Notes under the pieces: model-generated | Told to the model about the DNA's origin: nothing | Seen by the model: the letters and a program-made list of their open reading frames with translations, nothing else | Databases searched by the model: none | In this document: positions 1 through 7,831 of the stretch, piece by piece | Layout: each line of letters begins with the position of its first letter | Position numbering within the stretch: position 1 is the stretch's first letter | From: Bacillota bacterium | Lineage (GTDB): Bacteria; Bacillota; Clostridia; Acetivibrionales; DSM-1351 | Reading direction: 5' to 3' | Length of the DNA stretch: 64,000 bases | Assembly (NCBI GenBank): GCA_023416275.1 | Contig: JAEZIB010000161.1 | Span: forward strand, 1 to 64,000 | Made by a program: the position numbers and the translations under genes

Positions 1-2
1 CT

Positions 3-734
3 TATATTTTTACTGGGTGTACAGCTGCTAGACAAGAAGTTTCACCAACTCTATTGGCTAATAAGATTCACACGAATCAAGAGCCACAGGAAATAATTAA
101 TAAAGATATATTCTTAAATACAATACAAAAATACGATATTAATCTTTACAACGATCCAAGAATCGGTGAAGCATTCTCTGAAAAGGAAGTATTACTTAAA
201 CAACAATATATCGGACAGGATAATACATATCTTGTTGTTTGGAGTAATGATTTGGGGTTTACAAGTATTTTTGAAATTTTTGAAAAAAAGGATTCTTTTT
301 GGAATCCTATTTACTACAATAAATTTGGTATGCAAATCAATGCTATTCAAATTAGAGATGATATTTTAGAAGGGAAACCGCTAATAGAAGTAACACATTA
401 CACTAAAGGAAGCCAAAAAGTTTCGCTATTATGCTTAGACTCAAAAAACATATCAATTGTATGGGAATATATAACAATAAAAGAAGATACTAATCAAGAG
501 GATAGTTCAAAAAGAACTGAAATTATATATGAAAATAATTCCTATATAATTGTTCCTGGATATTTAAAATCATCGTGTATAAATAATAATTCACCATTGA
601 TAATTGTTCATAATAATTCTGACATATCAATATTAGAAGGTACAAAAATTCTTAAAAGTAATACTATTTCAAAGGATAATTATTTTATGTGGAGTGAGAA
701 AGCACATCAGTTTGTTGAAACAAGAGGACCGTAG
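3..734 (+). CDS. putative lipoprotein, 5' end outside window
   Basis: The reading frame is open to the left edge, so this is the C-terminal part of a gene that begins outside the window. The first in-window residues read YIFTGCTAARQEVSPTLLAN, and IFTGC matches a lipobox, so the TTG at position 54 is probably internal and the protein is a membrane-anchored lipoprotein. The rest (about 225 residues) is hydrophilic and beta-rich with short repeats of Asn/Ile-rich strands; I recognise no domain. The stop codon lies inside a perfect inverted repeat shared with the convergent hydrolase gene. The function is unknown. Confidence 0.7.
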   Translation, partial: YIFTGCTAARQEVSPTLLANKIHTNQEPQEIINKDIFLNTIQKYDINLYNDPRIGEAFSEKEVLLKQQYIGQDNTYLVVWSNDLGFTSIFEIFEKKDSFWNPIYYNKFGMQINAIQIRDDILEGKPLIEVTHYTKGSQKVSLLCLDSKNISIVWEYITIKEDTNQEDSSKRTEIIYENNSYIIVPGYLKSSCINNNSPLIIVHNNSDISILEGTKILKSNTISKDNYFMWSEKAHQFVETRGP

Positions 735-746
735 GACGGTCCTCTT
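722..746. terminator. bidirectional hairpin between convergent genes
   Basis: A perfect 11-bp inverted repeat (arms 722-732 and 736-746, three-base loop) overlaps the stop codon of the left lipoprotein gene and lies just past the 3' end of the minus-strand hydrolase gene. It is GC-rich for this region. There is no strong T-run, so termination is inferred from position and stem strength. Confidence 0.6.
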
Positions 747-755
747 GTGAGTTGC

Positions 756-1577
756 TTAGTATGAAAAATATACATGTGTTCCTATTTTAATAGGTTTTGC
801 AGTAATTACATTATAAGTGGTACCAGTCTTATAACGGTTAGCACTTGTTACGTTAGATGATGTACATTGAGTATATGTCTTAGTAGTAGAATTATATATA
901 TAAAATGGCATTCCTGAACTAATATCATAGAAATTATAGTAGTTTATATCAAGCTGATCATAGCCCAATGGCTCCACACTATTTTCCATATGATTTGCTA
1001 GAAATAATGCATAACACCAGTTGTCAATATCTGAAGTGTAATAAACAGGATTTGTTGTACCAATATTACCATCTCTCATACAGGAAAACTGTCCTGAAGC
1101 TAACACTTGTGATTTACATGATGCTCCTGTACCTGAGTAGTTTACACGTGCACGATTCATAATTACTTCAGCTACAGCATGCATATTACTTTGACGATAT
1201 GATAAGTTGGAGCACTCGGCATATATAGCACGTGCAATTGTTGAAGTATACCCTCCACTTCCACTGTTACCATATGATTTGAATTCAGAAGCATCAGCTA
1301 GTCCCGTATATCTCCAATTACTTACAGTAGACCAGCTTGGACTAGAAAGCGTTGAAAATGCCTTACAGGCATCTTGAAAAGCACTCAAGCTTAAAAATTC
1401 CGTTCCTTGATCATAGTCTAGGTAATTGTTAAAGTAGGCATTGGTGACAGCAGTTTGTGTTGCGCTAGGCATAGAACTGTAAGAAAAAGAGTATGCAAAT
1501 ACACTTAAACTAAGGGACATAATAGCTACAATCATGATTACTGTTGATACTAATTTTTTTCTTGATAATACTTTCAT
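756..1577 (-). CDS. SleB/CwlJ-type cell wall hydrolase
   Basis: The 273-aa protein has an N-terminal signal peptide (positively charged MKVLSRKK, then a hydrophobic stretch ending near FAYS), so it is exported. Residues about 110-260 match the Hydrolase_2 (SleB/CwlJ) fold: TIARAIYAECSN followed by VAEVIMNRA is the hallmark with the catalytic Glu. The family contains lytic transglycosylases that act on spore cortex muramic-lactam peptidoglycan. The roughly 70 residues between the signal and the domain are low-complexity and carry no recognisable binding module. The start is supported by AAGGAG upstream of the ATG. It is convergent with the left lipoprotein gene. The family is clear; the role in germination is inferred. 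Confidence 0.85.
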   Translation of the reverse strand: MKVLSRKKLVSTVIMIVAIMSLSLSVFAYSFSYSSMPSATQTAVTNAYFNNYLDYDQGTEFLSLSAFQDACKAFSTLSSPSWSTVSNWRYTGLADASEFKSYGNSGSGGYTSTIARAIYAECSNLSYRQSNMHAVAEVIMNRARVNYSGTGASCKSQVLASGQFSCMRDGNIGTTNPVYYTSDIDNWCYALFLANHMENSVEPLGYDQLDINYYNFYDISSGMPFYIYNSTTKTYTQCTSSNVTSANRYKTGTTYNVITAKPIKIGTHVYFSY

Positions 1578-1807
1578 AATATCAGTCTCCTTTTTAATTT
1601 ATTTATTAAAAAAGAACTGTTTTCAATAGAAAATGACAACCAAAATTAGCAATATAATACATTATTATTATTTTAACCCTCTTTAACGCTATATTAGCCA
1701 ATTTGGTTATTCATAGTGAGGATTATTCACTTCGTTAAATTCATATACTGAAGTACTAATACTGTCATTAAGTTGATAAATAATGTTTCATCAACTTAGA
1801 TTTTTGC

Positions 1808-2083
1808 CTAAATATTTTCATCACCTCTATATTGGTTATATTGCTGTAAAAAATACTCTCTATCAAGGGTGAATTTTTTTAAACATATAGTAAATCTAAT
1901 GAGTAGTTCACCTCTTAAGTCTTCATTTATTACTCCATTCATGTAGCTAAGCTTATTTATGAGTGATTCAAACATTTTTAATAATTCTTCTATAGCATCT
2001 TCATCATTAGATTGTGCTTCTTCAACTAATGTTCCTATTTTTTCATACCTTTTATTACGTACTTCTTCTTTTACTAAATACAA
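1808..2083 (-). CDS. HTH_16-like small regulator
   Basis: A 91-residue protein with the pattern LVEEAQSNDEDAIEELLKMF followed by INEDLRGELLIRF. This resembles the short helix-turn-helix (HTH_16) proteins of Tn916-like conjugative elements, which are related to the first regions of sigma factors. It starts at a TTG that directly abuts the stop codon of the upstream sigma-like gene and has an AAGGTG ribosome site inside that gene's end, so the two are translationally coupled. Together they look like one sigma factor split into two polypeptides. The target genes are unknown; the adjacent peptide locus is the obvious candidate. Confidence 0.65.
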   Translation of the reverse strand: MYLVKEEVRNKRYEKIGTLVEEAQSNDEDAIEELLKMFESLINKLSYMNGVINEDLRGELLIRFTICLKKFTLDREYFLQQYNQYRGDENI

Positions 2084-2533
2084 CTATAAACACCTTCCCT
2101 TGTACTGTGATGCATGTTGCAAAATCTTTTTTTTCGTCTTGTTTACTGCCTGTTTAGTTATGCCAAGTTTTTTCGATATCTCGTTTTCACTATGTAACTG
2201 TATATAGTAATTATATAAAATAAATTTTTGCTTTAAATTTAGTCCTTTAAGAAATTTATACAGTCTTTGATCTTCTATTGAATCTTCAAGTTGTAGATTT
2301 ATTCTATCAAAAAATTCTATGTCTACGACTAAGTCCTCTACGTCTGAAATATATGTTTCAGTATGTTTGCTTTCATTGATAAAAAATTTCTTTCTAGTCT
2401 CTTTTAAACTTTTATTAATATAGCTTGTGAACATTACTCCCAATACATAATTAAAATACTCGCTTTCATCGATATTGTTTTTTTCTCTGAATAGTTTTTT
2501 CAAGAAATTCAAATAATTCCCCTCCTTAGTCAA
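2084..2533 (-). CDS. sigma-70 family (ECF-like) factor, short
   Basis: 149 residues. The C-terminal part (about 95-145) is a sigma region 4-like helix-turn-helix: LKQKFILYNYYIQLHSENEI then KKLGITKQAVNKTKKKIL. The N-terminal half is acidic and helical and could be a weak region 2. Size and composition resemble the clostridial TcdR/BotR/UviA class of alternative sigma factors, which control toxin and bacteriocin genes, although those are usually about 180 aa. GGAGGGG precedes the ATG. Upstream on this strand lies a TTGACA with CTCTTT 17 bases on, which could be its own promoter. Sigma-like identity is fairly safe; the toxin/bacteriocin role is inferred. Confidence 0.65.
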   Translation of the reverse strand: MTKEGNYLNFLKKLFREKNNIDESEYFNYVLGVMFTSYINKSLKETRKKFFINESKHTETYISDVEDLVVDIEFFDRINLQLEDSIEDQRLYKFLKGLNLKQKFILYNYYIQLHSENEISKKLGITKQAVNKTKKKILQHASQYKGRCL

Positions 2534-2779
2534 AAATGTAACTCTAAATAGATAAAGAGCGATTATTATTGCATAATGTCAACCAATAAATTAAATTACT
2601 TAAAAATATTATTTATTATATATATAAATTTAAATATAAATTTAAATGAGAGTAGTAAGTTTGAGGGCACTGAAAGTCTCTCGAGTAGCAACTAATAAAG
2701 TCTTAAAAATGCCTATAATTACAACATATTCAAGGCTTTGCGGTATAAGTATAGTATCAAAAAAAGTTAGGTGATATTT

Positions 2780-3170
2780 TGATTCAACGACATCAATAGG
2801 AGGTTTTGGGATAGGTGGAACACATATGGGCGACTGTACTTGCAGTAGACGCTTTAATCCATATGATAATGCTTTAATGGAGCCATTTATAGAACTATAA
2901 AAGGGAACTCATGATATAGGTACAGGATAAGGAAATAAAAACAAAAAATGCTGCTACGCTTCGAGAAGTGTCAGAAGTCAGACTTTGCGTGAAAATGGAT
3001 AGAGGGTTCTTGTTTAAGAATTTCTTTCAATGGCTTAACTAACAATTATGATTGGATTACAAAATGTAAAAGAAATACGACTCTCTTTTAACTCAGCAGT
3101 TCTCACTGGAATGGTAAACAAGGATATGTGTATGTCACTCCGAGAATATTGCTTGCAATTGTATAAGGCC
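2780..3170 (+). pseudogene. degenerate IS3-type transposase remnant
   Basis: Between the sigma-like gene and the exporter (2534-3420) no intact gene is present. Near 2835-2900 a short frame reads CSRRFNPYDNALMEPFIEL and then stops. This matches the IS3-family OrfB signature (NPYDNA...ME.F, containing the last catalytic Glu). Downstream frames are broken by several stops. It is best read as a decayed insertion sequence of the accessory region. The family call rests on this one motif. Confidence 0.45.
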
Positions 3171-3420
3171 AACTGATTGGAACAGAAAAAACCAGAGAAA
3201 GGAATTTCGATATTACATATAAGCCTCTAGTTTTATAAAATATAAAAAATTTAAAATATAGACAATAGACAATAGACAATACAAGACAAAAAGTAAAATA
3301 GTAGTTGAAATTAATTTTAAAATACATTATAATAAACAAAAATGTTAAATAATTACCAAATAACAAATATGTAGATAATTTGTTAAAAAAAATATAGTAT
3401 AGAAGTATATAAAAAATGGA

Positions 3421-5163
3421 TTGGTGTTTATATTGCTAATTAATAAAGAAAACAAAGAACTATACATAAGACTATTTAAATTGTTAAAACCATATTTCAA
3501 AAAAATTAGTATAATAGTAGTCTGCATAATTTCATCTGCTGGAATCAATATGCTTATTCCGTTGCTTAGCAAGCAGATTATGGATAAAGGACTACTAGTA
3601 GAGAATTTAAGCGTGGTAGTTAGATATTCATTACTTGTTTTTTCTATTGTTTTGCTCGAACAAGCTATCGGACTGCTTGAGACAAAATATTATTCTTATA
3701 TTAACTCTGTTTTTCAATATTCGCTTACAAAAATGGCTTTCAAGCATCTTCAAAAACTCAAGATTCAATATTTTAATAATACAAATTTTTCTGAGATCAT
3801 GAGCAATGTTGGAATAGATGTTGGAAATATAACTAGGATATGTGACAAAGGTACATTTATTATTTTATCGCAGATATTTAGGATTATTGGTGGATTGATA
3901 GGACTTCTGATAATTGATTGGAAGCTTACTTTTATTGTATTACTTGTTGTGCCTGTAAGATACTTTACAGTAAAGTATTTGGCAAAAAAACGAAAAGCAA
4001 TGTTTAAAGAGTATATGGAGTATAGCCGTGATTTCTCATCGTGGTATGGAGATACGATAAGTGGAATAAAAGAGATAAAACTTTGGGGAATTGAAAGAAT
4101 AAAAACTGGAGAGTTTATTAAAAAACAAAGAAATATTGTAAAAATTAATATAAAATTAGCGTTTATGGATAAATTTAATGAATATTCAGAGAGCATAGTG
4201 TTTCAAGGAATTAATTGTGTCTTGTATATACTTGGAGCGTATATAGCCTTTAAAAACGGACTTACAATAGGAGGATTATTTGCTTTTCTTACATATAGTG
4301 CTTATGTTATAGGACCTATCTCAGCAATATTAAATATTGGATACAACTTCTCAAATGTAATTCCTTCTGCTAAACGATTTTTTGAATTTCTTGATATGGA
4401 AACAGAGACTAATATAGACCAGAAAAACTCTATTAGACTAAATAATAAAGAGGTACATGGAAATATTAAATTCGAAAATGTAAGCTTTTCATATAAAGAT
4501 GAAGAAAAAATTCTTAATAACATTAACCTTAATATAAATTCTGGAGAAAAGATTGCAATTATAGGAGCAAATGGTTCTGGAAAGAGTACGTTTATACAAC
4601 TGCTATTAAGGTTTTATAAGCCACAGGAAGGAAAAATTTTAATTGATGGAATTAATATAAACAATATTAAGCTTATTGATTATAGAAGATTAATATCTGT
4701 GGTGAGTCAGGACTTATATCTTTTTAATACAACTATAGAAAATAACATATCAATTGGCACAAAGTATGATGAAGCGACAATTAGCAATGCTGCTGCGAAA
4801 AGTGGTGCGTATGATTTCATAAAAGATATGCCGTTAAAATATAAAAGTGAAGTTGGCAGAAACGGCTCAAAGCTATCTGGAGGACAGCGGCAAAAAATAG
4901 CAATGGCAAGGGCTTTTGCAAGAAAATCAAAAATTCTTATACTTGATGAGGCTACAGCAAATTATGATGCTGAGTCTGAGGCATATGTGAATCAAATACT
5001 GACTACTGATTTTAAAGACAGAACAGTTATTGTGATAAGTCATAAGCCAAATATTCTGTCGATGGTAGATAAGATTTGGAAGGTAGAAGGTGGAAGTGTT
5101 AAGGAATATAGAAACCTTACTGAATTGAAGAATAATAAGGAGCCTGTGTTGGAATTGTGTTAA
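3421..5163 (+). CDS. ABC transporter, fused membrane and ATPase domains (peptide exporter)
   Basis: About 580 aa with six membrane segments in residues 20-320 and one nucleotide-binding domain (about 345-560): Walker A GANGSGKST, signature LSGGQRQ, Walker B ILILDEAT, and H-loop in VISHK. This is the MsbA-like half-transporter layout. There is no N-terminal C39 protease domain, so unlike many bacteriocin exporters it cannot cut leader peptides itself. It lies upstream of the cysteine-rich precursor genes in the same direction and is the likely exporter of the mature peptides. The start is uncertain: TTG 3421, GTG 3424 and TTG 3433 are all possible, and the last has GGTG at suitable spacing. 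Confidence 0.85.
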   Translation: MVFILLINKENKELYIRLFKLLKPYFKKISIIVVCIISSAGINMLIPLLSKQIMDKGLLVENLSVVVRYSLLVFSIVLLEQAIGLLETKYYSYINSVFQYSLTKMAFKHLQKLKIQYFNNTNFSEIMSNVGIDVGNITRICDKGTFIILSQIFRIIGGLIGLLIIDWKLTFIVLLVVPVRYFTVKYLAKKRKAMFKEYMEYSRDFSSWYGDTISGIKEIKLWGIERIKTGEFIKKQRNIVKINIKLAFMDKFNEYSESIVFQGINCVLYILGAYIAFKNGLTIGGLFAFLTYSAYVIGPISAILNIGYNFSNVIPSAKRFFEFLDMETETNIDQKNSIRLNNKEVHGNIKFENVSFSYKDEEKILNNINLNINSGEKIAIIGANGSGKSTFIQLLLRFYKPQEGKILIDGININNIKLIDYRRLISVVSQDLYLFNTTIENNISIGTKYDEATISNAAAKSGAYDFIKDMPLKYKSEVGRNGSKLSGGQRQKIAMARAFARKSKILILDEATANYDAESEAYVNQILTTDFKDRTVIVISHKPNILSMVDKIWKVEGGSVKEYRNLTELKNNKEPVLELC

Positions 5164-5707
5164 TTAAAATATTAGACTTTTGGATCTTTGACAAGTTCAT
5201 ATTTACTAATCAGCTTATTTATATATAAACTCAAGTTAAATACCAAAAACCTTTGTATTTATGGGACTTATGAGCTACAATACAGACTTGGATTTTATAG
5301 AGGATTAACTTTAAGCAAAAAAAGTGGGTGATTATAAAAGTAAAGGAATGAAAAGCTTTATGGTTATAGAATTCCTAGAACTTTTTGAAGTGAAGGGGAA
5401 TTAAAATGAAAAAACAATTAAAGTTGTACTCAACAAGTAAAATTGTTGTACTTGAAACGCATAGTATCATATTTAGGAGATTTTGAGGGTATATTTTTTG
5501 GTAATTAGTAATTGATTGTTTTAAAAATTAAAATTGATTATGTGTTATTAAAACTGCTATAGTTGGGTTTGCAATGAATTCGTTTTATGGGATTATTTTG
5601 TGATGCCAATTGTACAGTAAGAGGGGGAGTGTTTTTCATTAAAAAACCCTTAAAACTCTTTTTAAATGACATATTTCAATATAACAAAAGTGAAGGGGGG
5701 GAACTAA
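5164..5707 (+). promoter_or_regulatory. leader region upstream of the peptide genes
   Basis: 544 bases without a full gene. It holds the leader-like mini-ORF at 5406-5486. Further down, a purine-rich GTGAAGGGGGG ribosome site just before 5708 closely matches the GTGAAGGGG before the mini-ORF. No convincing TTGACA/TATAAT pair is visible just upstream of the precursor genes, which leaves room for the nearby alternative sigma factor. Confidence 0.4.
5406..5486 (+). CDS. vestigial precursor-leader-like mini-ORF
   Basis: An ATG-started 26-codon frame preceded by AAGTGAAGGGGAATTAAA, nearly the same leader DNA as before the first intact precursor. The peptide starts MKKQLKLYSTSKIVVLETHS, with the same length and charge pattern as the leaders of the two intact peptides (Lys-rich start, LE near position 16), but it runs into a stop with no Cys block. 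It may be a decayed third precursor or a translated leader peptide. Homology is inferred from the shared upstream DNA and the spacing. Confidence 0.4.
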   Translation: MKKQLKLYSTSKIVVLETHSIIFRRF

Positions 5708-5911
5708 ATGAAAAAATTAATTAAAAAAGTACATAATATTACAGAAACCTTAGAAGCATATGCAGATTGCTATTGCTGGTGTGATGATTGCGATTGTTCA
5801 GCACCGTGCTACTATGGAGGAACTAGTACTCAGGTAAGTGCATATTCATCCATTTCAGGTACTAATGCTTCTAATATTTCGGGTCAAGTATGGTCAGAAA
5901 GGCATGAATAA
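5708..5911 (+). CDS. cysteine-rich RiPP precursor peptide A
   Basis: 67 residues in three parts: a Lys-rich leader (MKKLIKKVHNITETLEAYA), a Cys block C-x-C-x-C-x2-C-x-C-x3-C-x2-GG at about 21-36, and a Ser/Thr/Asn-rich tail without Cys. It resembles the clostridial CLI_3235-type bacteriocin precursors that occur beside the CcpM radical SAM maturase. The paralogue 42 bases downstream has the same Cys spacing but otherwise different sequence. A very strong purine-rich ribosome site (GAAGGGGGGG) points to high expression. The mature form is unknown: the leader could be cut before the first Cys (after EAYA) or after the GG. Precursor status is well supported by context; antibacterial activity is not shown. 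Confidence 0.85.
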   Translation: MKKLIKKVHNITETLEAYADCYCWCDDCDCSAPCYYGGTSTQVSAYSSISGTNASNISGQVWSERHE

Positions 5912-5953
5912 AACTCTATTTAGTAAAACTAATATGAAAGGTGGTATGATGTA

Positions 5954-6160
5954 ATGGTAAAACTGTATAAGAAGATGGAATCAACACTTGAAACTATTGG
6001 TGCATATGGTTGCTTCTGTGCATGTCCCCAATGTGATTGTTCAACACCATGTGACTTAGGAGGCTCTTCCATACTTAACTCAGCTCAATCATCATCAATT
6101 TATTCAAGTGAAAGTGGGAGTAAAGCTGATGCATATTCTTCTACTGGAAATGTAACCTAG
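5954..6160 (+). CDS. cysteine-rich RiPP precursor peptide B
   Basis: 68 residues, paralogue of the preceding peptide. Leader MVKLYKKMESTLETIGAYG, then the same C-x-C-x-C-x2-C-x-C-x3-C-x2-GG block (about 20-35), then a Ser-rich tail with repeated SS and YSS motifs. CDCSxPC and GG are identical in the two peptides, while tails and inter-Cys residues differ. That is the pattern expected of two substrates of one maturase. The ribosome site is AAAGGTGG. The gene is followed immediately by a strong hairpin that separates it from the maturase. Confidence 0.85.
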   Translation: MVKLYKKMESTLETIGAYGCFCACPQCDCSTPCDLGGSSILNSAQSSSIYSSESGSKADAYSSTGNVT

Positions 6161-6166
6161 CATATA

Positions 6167-6200
6167 AACATCCGTTGAAGAATTTTCAACGGATGTTCTT
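6167..6200 (+). terminator. attenuator-like hairpin after precursor genes
   Basis: Perfect 13-bp arms (6167-6179 and 6185-6197) with a five-base loop, followed by CTTCTTAAT. It lies 6 bases past the stop of precursor B and about 145 bases before the maturase. It probably ends most transcripts, so that precursors are made in excess over enzymes, and it may also protect the precursor mRNA. Confidence 0.75.
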
Positions 6201-6340
6201 CTTAATATCAAAAAGATTTTATTATTAAAAGATATAAATGAAATAGAAAGTTAGTAATTGTATTATCAAAAAAGTATTGTAAGAAGCTAGAATTTTTAGT
6301 GTGGGATATAAATATAGAATAACGAAAGAGAGGAACAATT

Positions 6341-7792
6341 ATGGTTTTAGGAAAACCATTTATTCATCTGTTTAAAACTCCAGGAGGTTACTATCTATTC
6401 GATGTCAATACAAATTCGATTTTAAATATTGACAGTAAAACTTATCATAGGCTTGAAGATATACTGAGTGGTAAATGTGATATTAACTGTATTGAAGAGT
6501 ATGCAGATATAGCTGTATTAAGAAAAAATGGGTATCTGTTGGACAAAAAAGTTACAGAAGTAGCTCATCCAGTAAATGATTTGCTGCAATATTATCTCGA
6601 AAAAAAAGTAGAAATGGCTACACTTCAGGTAACAAGAAATTGTAATCTACGATGTTCTTATTGTACATATTCGGGCAAGTATTTTAACAGAAATCATGAG
6701 AACAAAAGTATGAGTTTTGAAATCGCAAAAAAAGGTATTGATTTTTTAATAAATCACTCTTCAGATTGTGAACAGATACATTTAGGTTTTTATGGTGGAG
6801 AACCTTTACTAGAATTTGATTTGATTAAGCGGTGCATAGAATACGCACAGGAAAAGTCAGAAGGTAAAAAAATAACTTTTGGTGCTACTACAAATGGAAC
6901 ACTTCTTAATGAGGAAATTATTGACTATTTTGTTGAGCATGATTTAAGCCTTACAGTAAGTCTTGACGGTAATAAGGAGGCACATGATAAAAATAGAAAA
7001 TTCGCAGTAAATGGAAAGGGAAGCTTCGACATTATTATAAAAAATCTAGAAATGATAAAATTAAAATATCCGGAATATATAAAAAATGTTTTGATTAGTA
7101 TAGTTATGGATAGCGAAAATGATTTTGGTTGTATAACTGATTTCTTTTCAAGTTGTGATATTATTGAAGATTCTTTATTACGTTCAACATATGTTAGTGA
7201 TAACTACATGAAAGACTCATATAAAATAGAGGAAAAATTTAATATAATGAGAAATTATGAATATTTTAAAATGTATTTATCAAAAATTAAAAGATTAAGT
7301 GAAAATAGTGTTTCTAAACTTGTTTCAAGTGAATATCAAATGTTGAAAGGGAAAATGCATGATCACTGGAATAGAACAAAAAACTTAGGTGATAAATGTC
7401 ATCCTGGTGGTCCATGTATAGCAGGTACTCAAAGACTATTCATAAACGTTAATGGAGATATGTTTCCTTGTGAAAGAGTTAGTGAGACATCAGATGTTAT
7501 GAAAATTGGAAACATTGATGATGGATTTGATCTGAATAAAGTTAGGGATATTGTGAACATTGGTCAAATAAGTGCCGAGAACTGTAAAAAATGCTGGGCT
7601 TTTATGCACTGCCAGCTATGTGCTGCTTCAGCAGATGATTTAACTAAATTTTCTACAACTAAGAAAACTTCTGCATGTGCTAATGTAAGAAGATATATTG
7701 AGGAACAATTTAAAAATTATTGTGTATTACGTGAATTAGGTCATGATTTCGGTGAAAATAGTATTCCTATTTTAGATTTCTTAACAACTTAG
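6341..7792 (+). CDS. radical SAM/SPASM peptide maturase (CcpM-like)
   Basis: 483 aa. The radical SAM core has C101-x3-C105-x2-C108 (CNLRCSYC), binding the [4Fe-4S] cluster that cleaves S-adenosylmethionine, then GFYGGEP and ATTNG motifs. The C-terminal part carries a SPASM-type Cys set: CHPGGPCIAGTQ, then FPCERV, then CKKCWAFMHCQLC, expected to hold auxiliary iron-sulfur clusters. The first 90 residues resemble a PqqD-like recognition domain for the leader. In this family such enzymes form thioether or other Cys-derived crosslinks; that is inferred here. The length and its place directly after Cys-rich peptides match the CcpM family. The ribosome site is GAGAGGAAC. Confidence 0.88.
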   Translation: MVLGKPFIHLFKTPGGYYLFDVNTNSILNIDSKTYHRLEDILSGKCDINCIEEYADIAVLRKNGYLLDKKVTEVAHPVNDLLQYYLEKKVEMATLQVTRNCNLRCSYCTYSGKYFNRNHENKSMSFEIAKKGIDFLINHSSDCEQIHLGFYGGEPLLEFDLIKRCIEYAQEKSEGKKITFGATTNGTLLNEEIIDYFVEHDLSLTVSLDGNKEAHDKNRKFAVNGKGSFDIIIKNLEMIKLKYPEYIKNVLISIVMDSENDFGCITDFFSSCDIIEDSLLRSTYVSDNYMKDSYKIEEKFNIMRNYEYFKMYLSKIKRLSENSVSKLVSSEYQMLKGKMHDHWNRTKNLGDKCHPGGPCIAGTQRLFINVNGDMFPCERVSETSDVMKIGNIDDGFDLNKVRDIVNIGQISAENCKKCWAFMHCQLCAASADDLTKFSTTKKTSACANVRRYIEEQFKNYCVLRELGHDFGENSIPILDFLTT

Positions 7793-7831
7793 TTGTTTGC
7801 CCAAAATTAGATTTTGGAGAAAGGAAAGTAT

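Noticed and set aside
5708..6160. Lanthipeptide precursors
   Set aside because: Ser/Thr and Cys are present, but no LanB, LanC, LanM or LanKC gene is in the window; the enzyme present is a radical SAM maturase.
5708..6160. SCIFF (six Cys in forty-five) peptide
   Set aside because: SCIFF is short and highly conserved with a different sequence; here the Cys are packed within about 14 residues and followed by a long tail.
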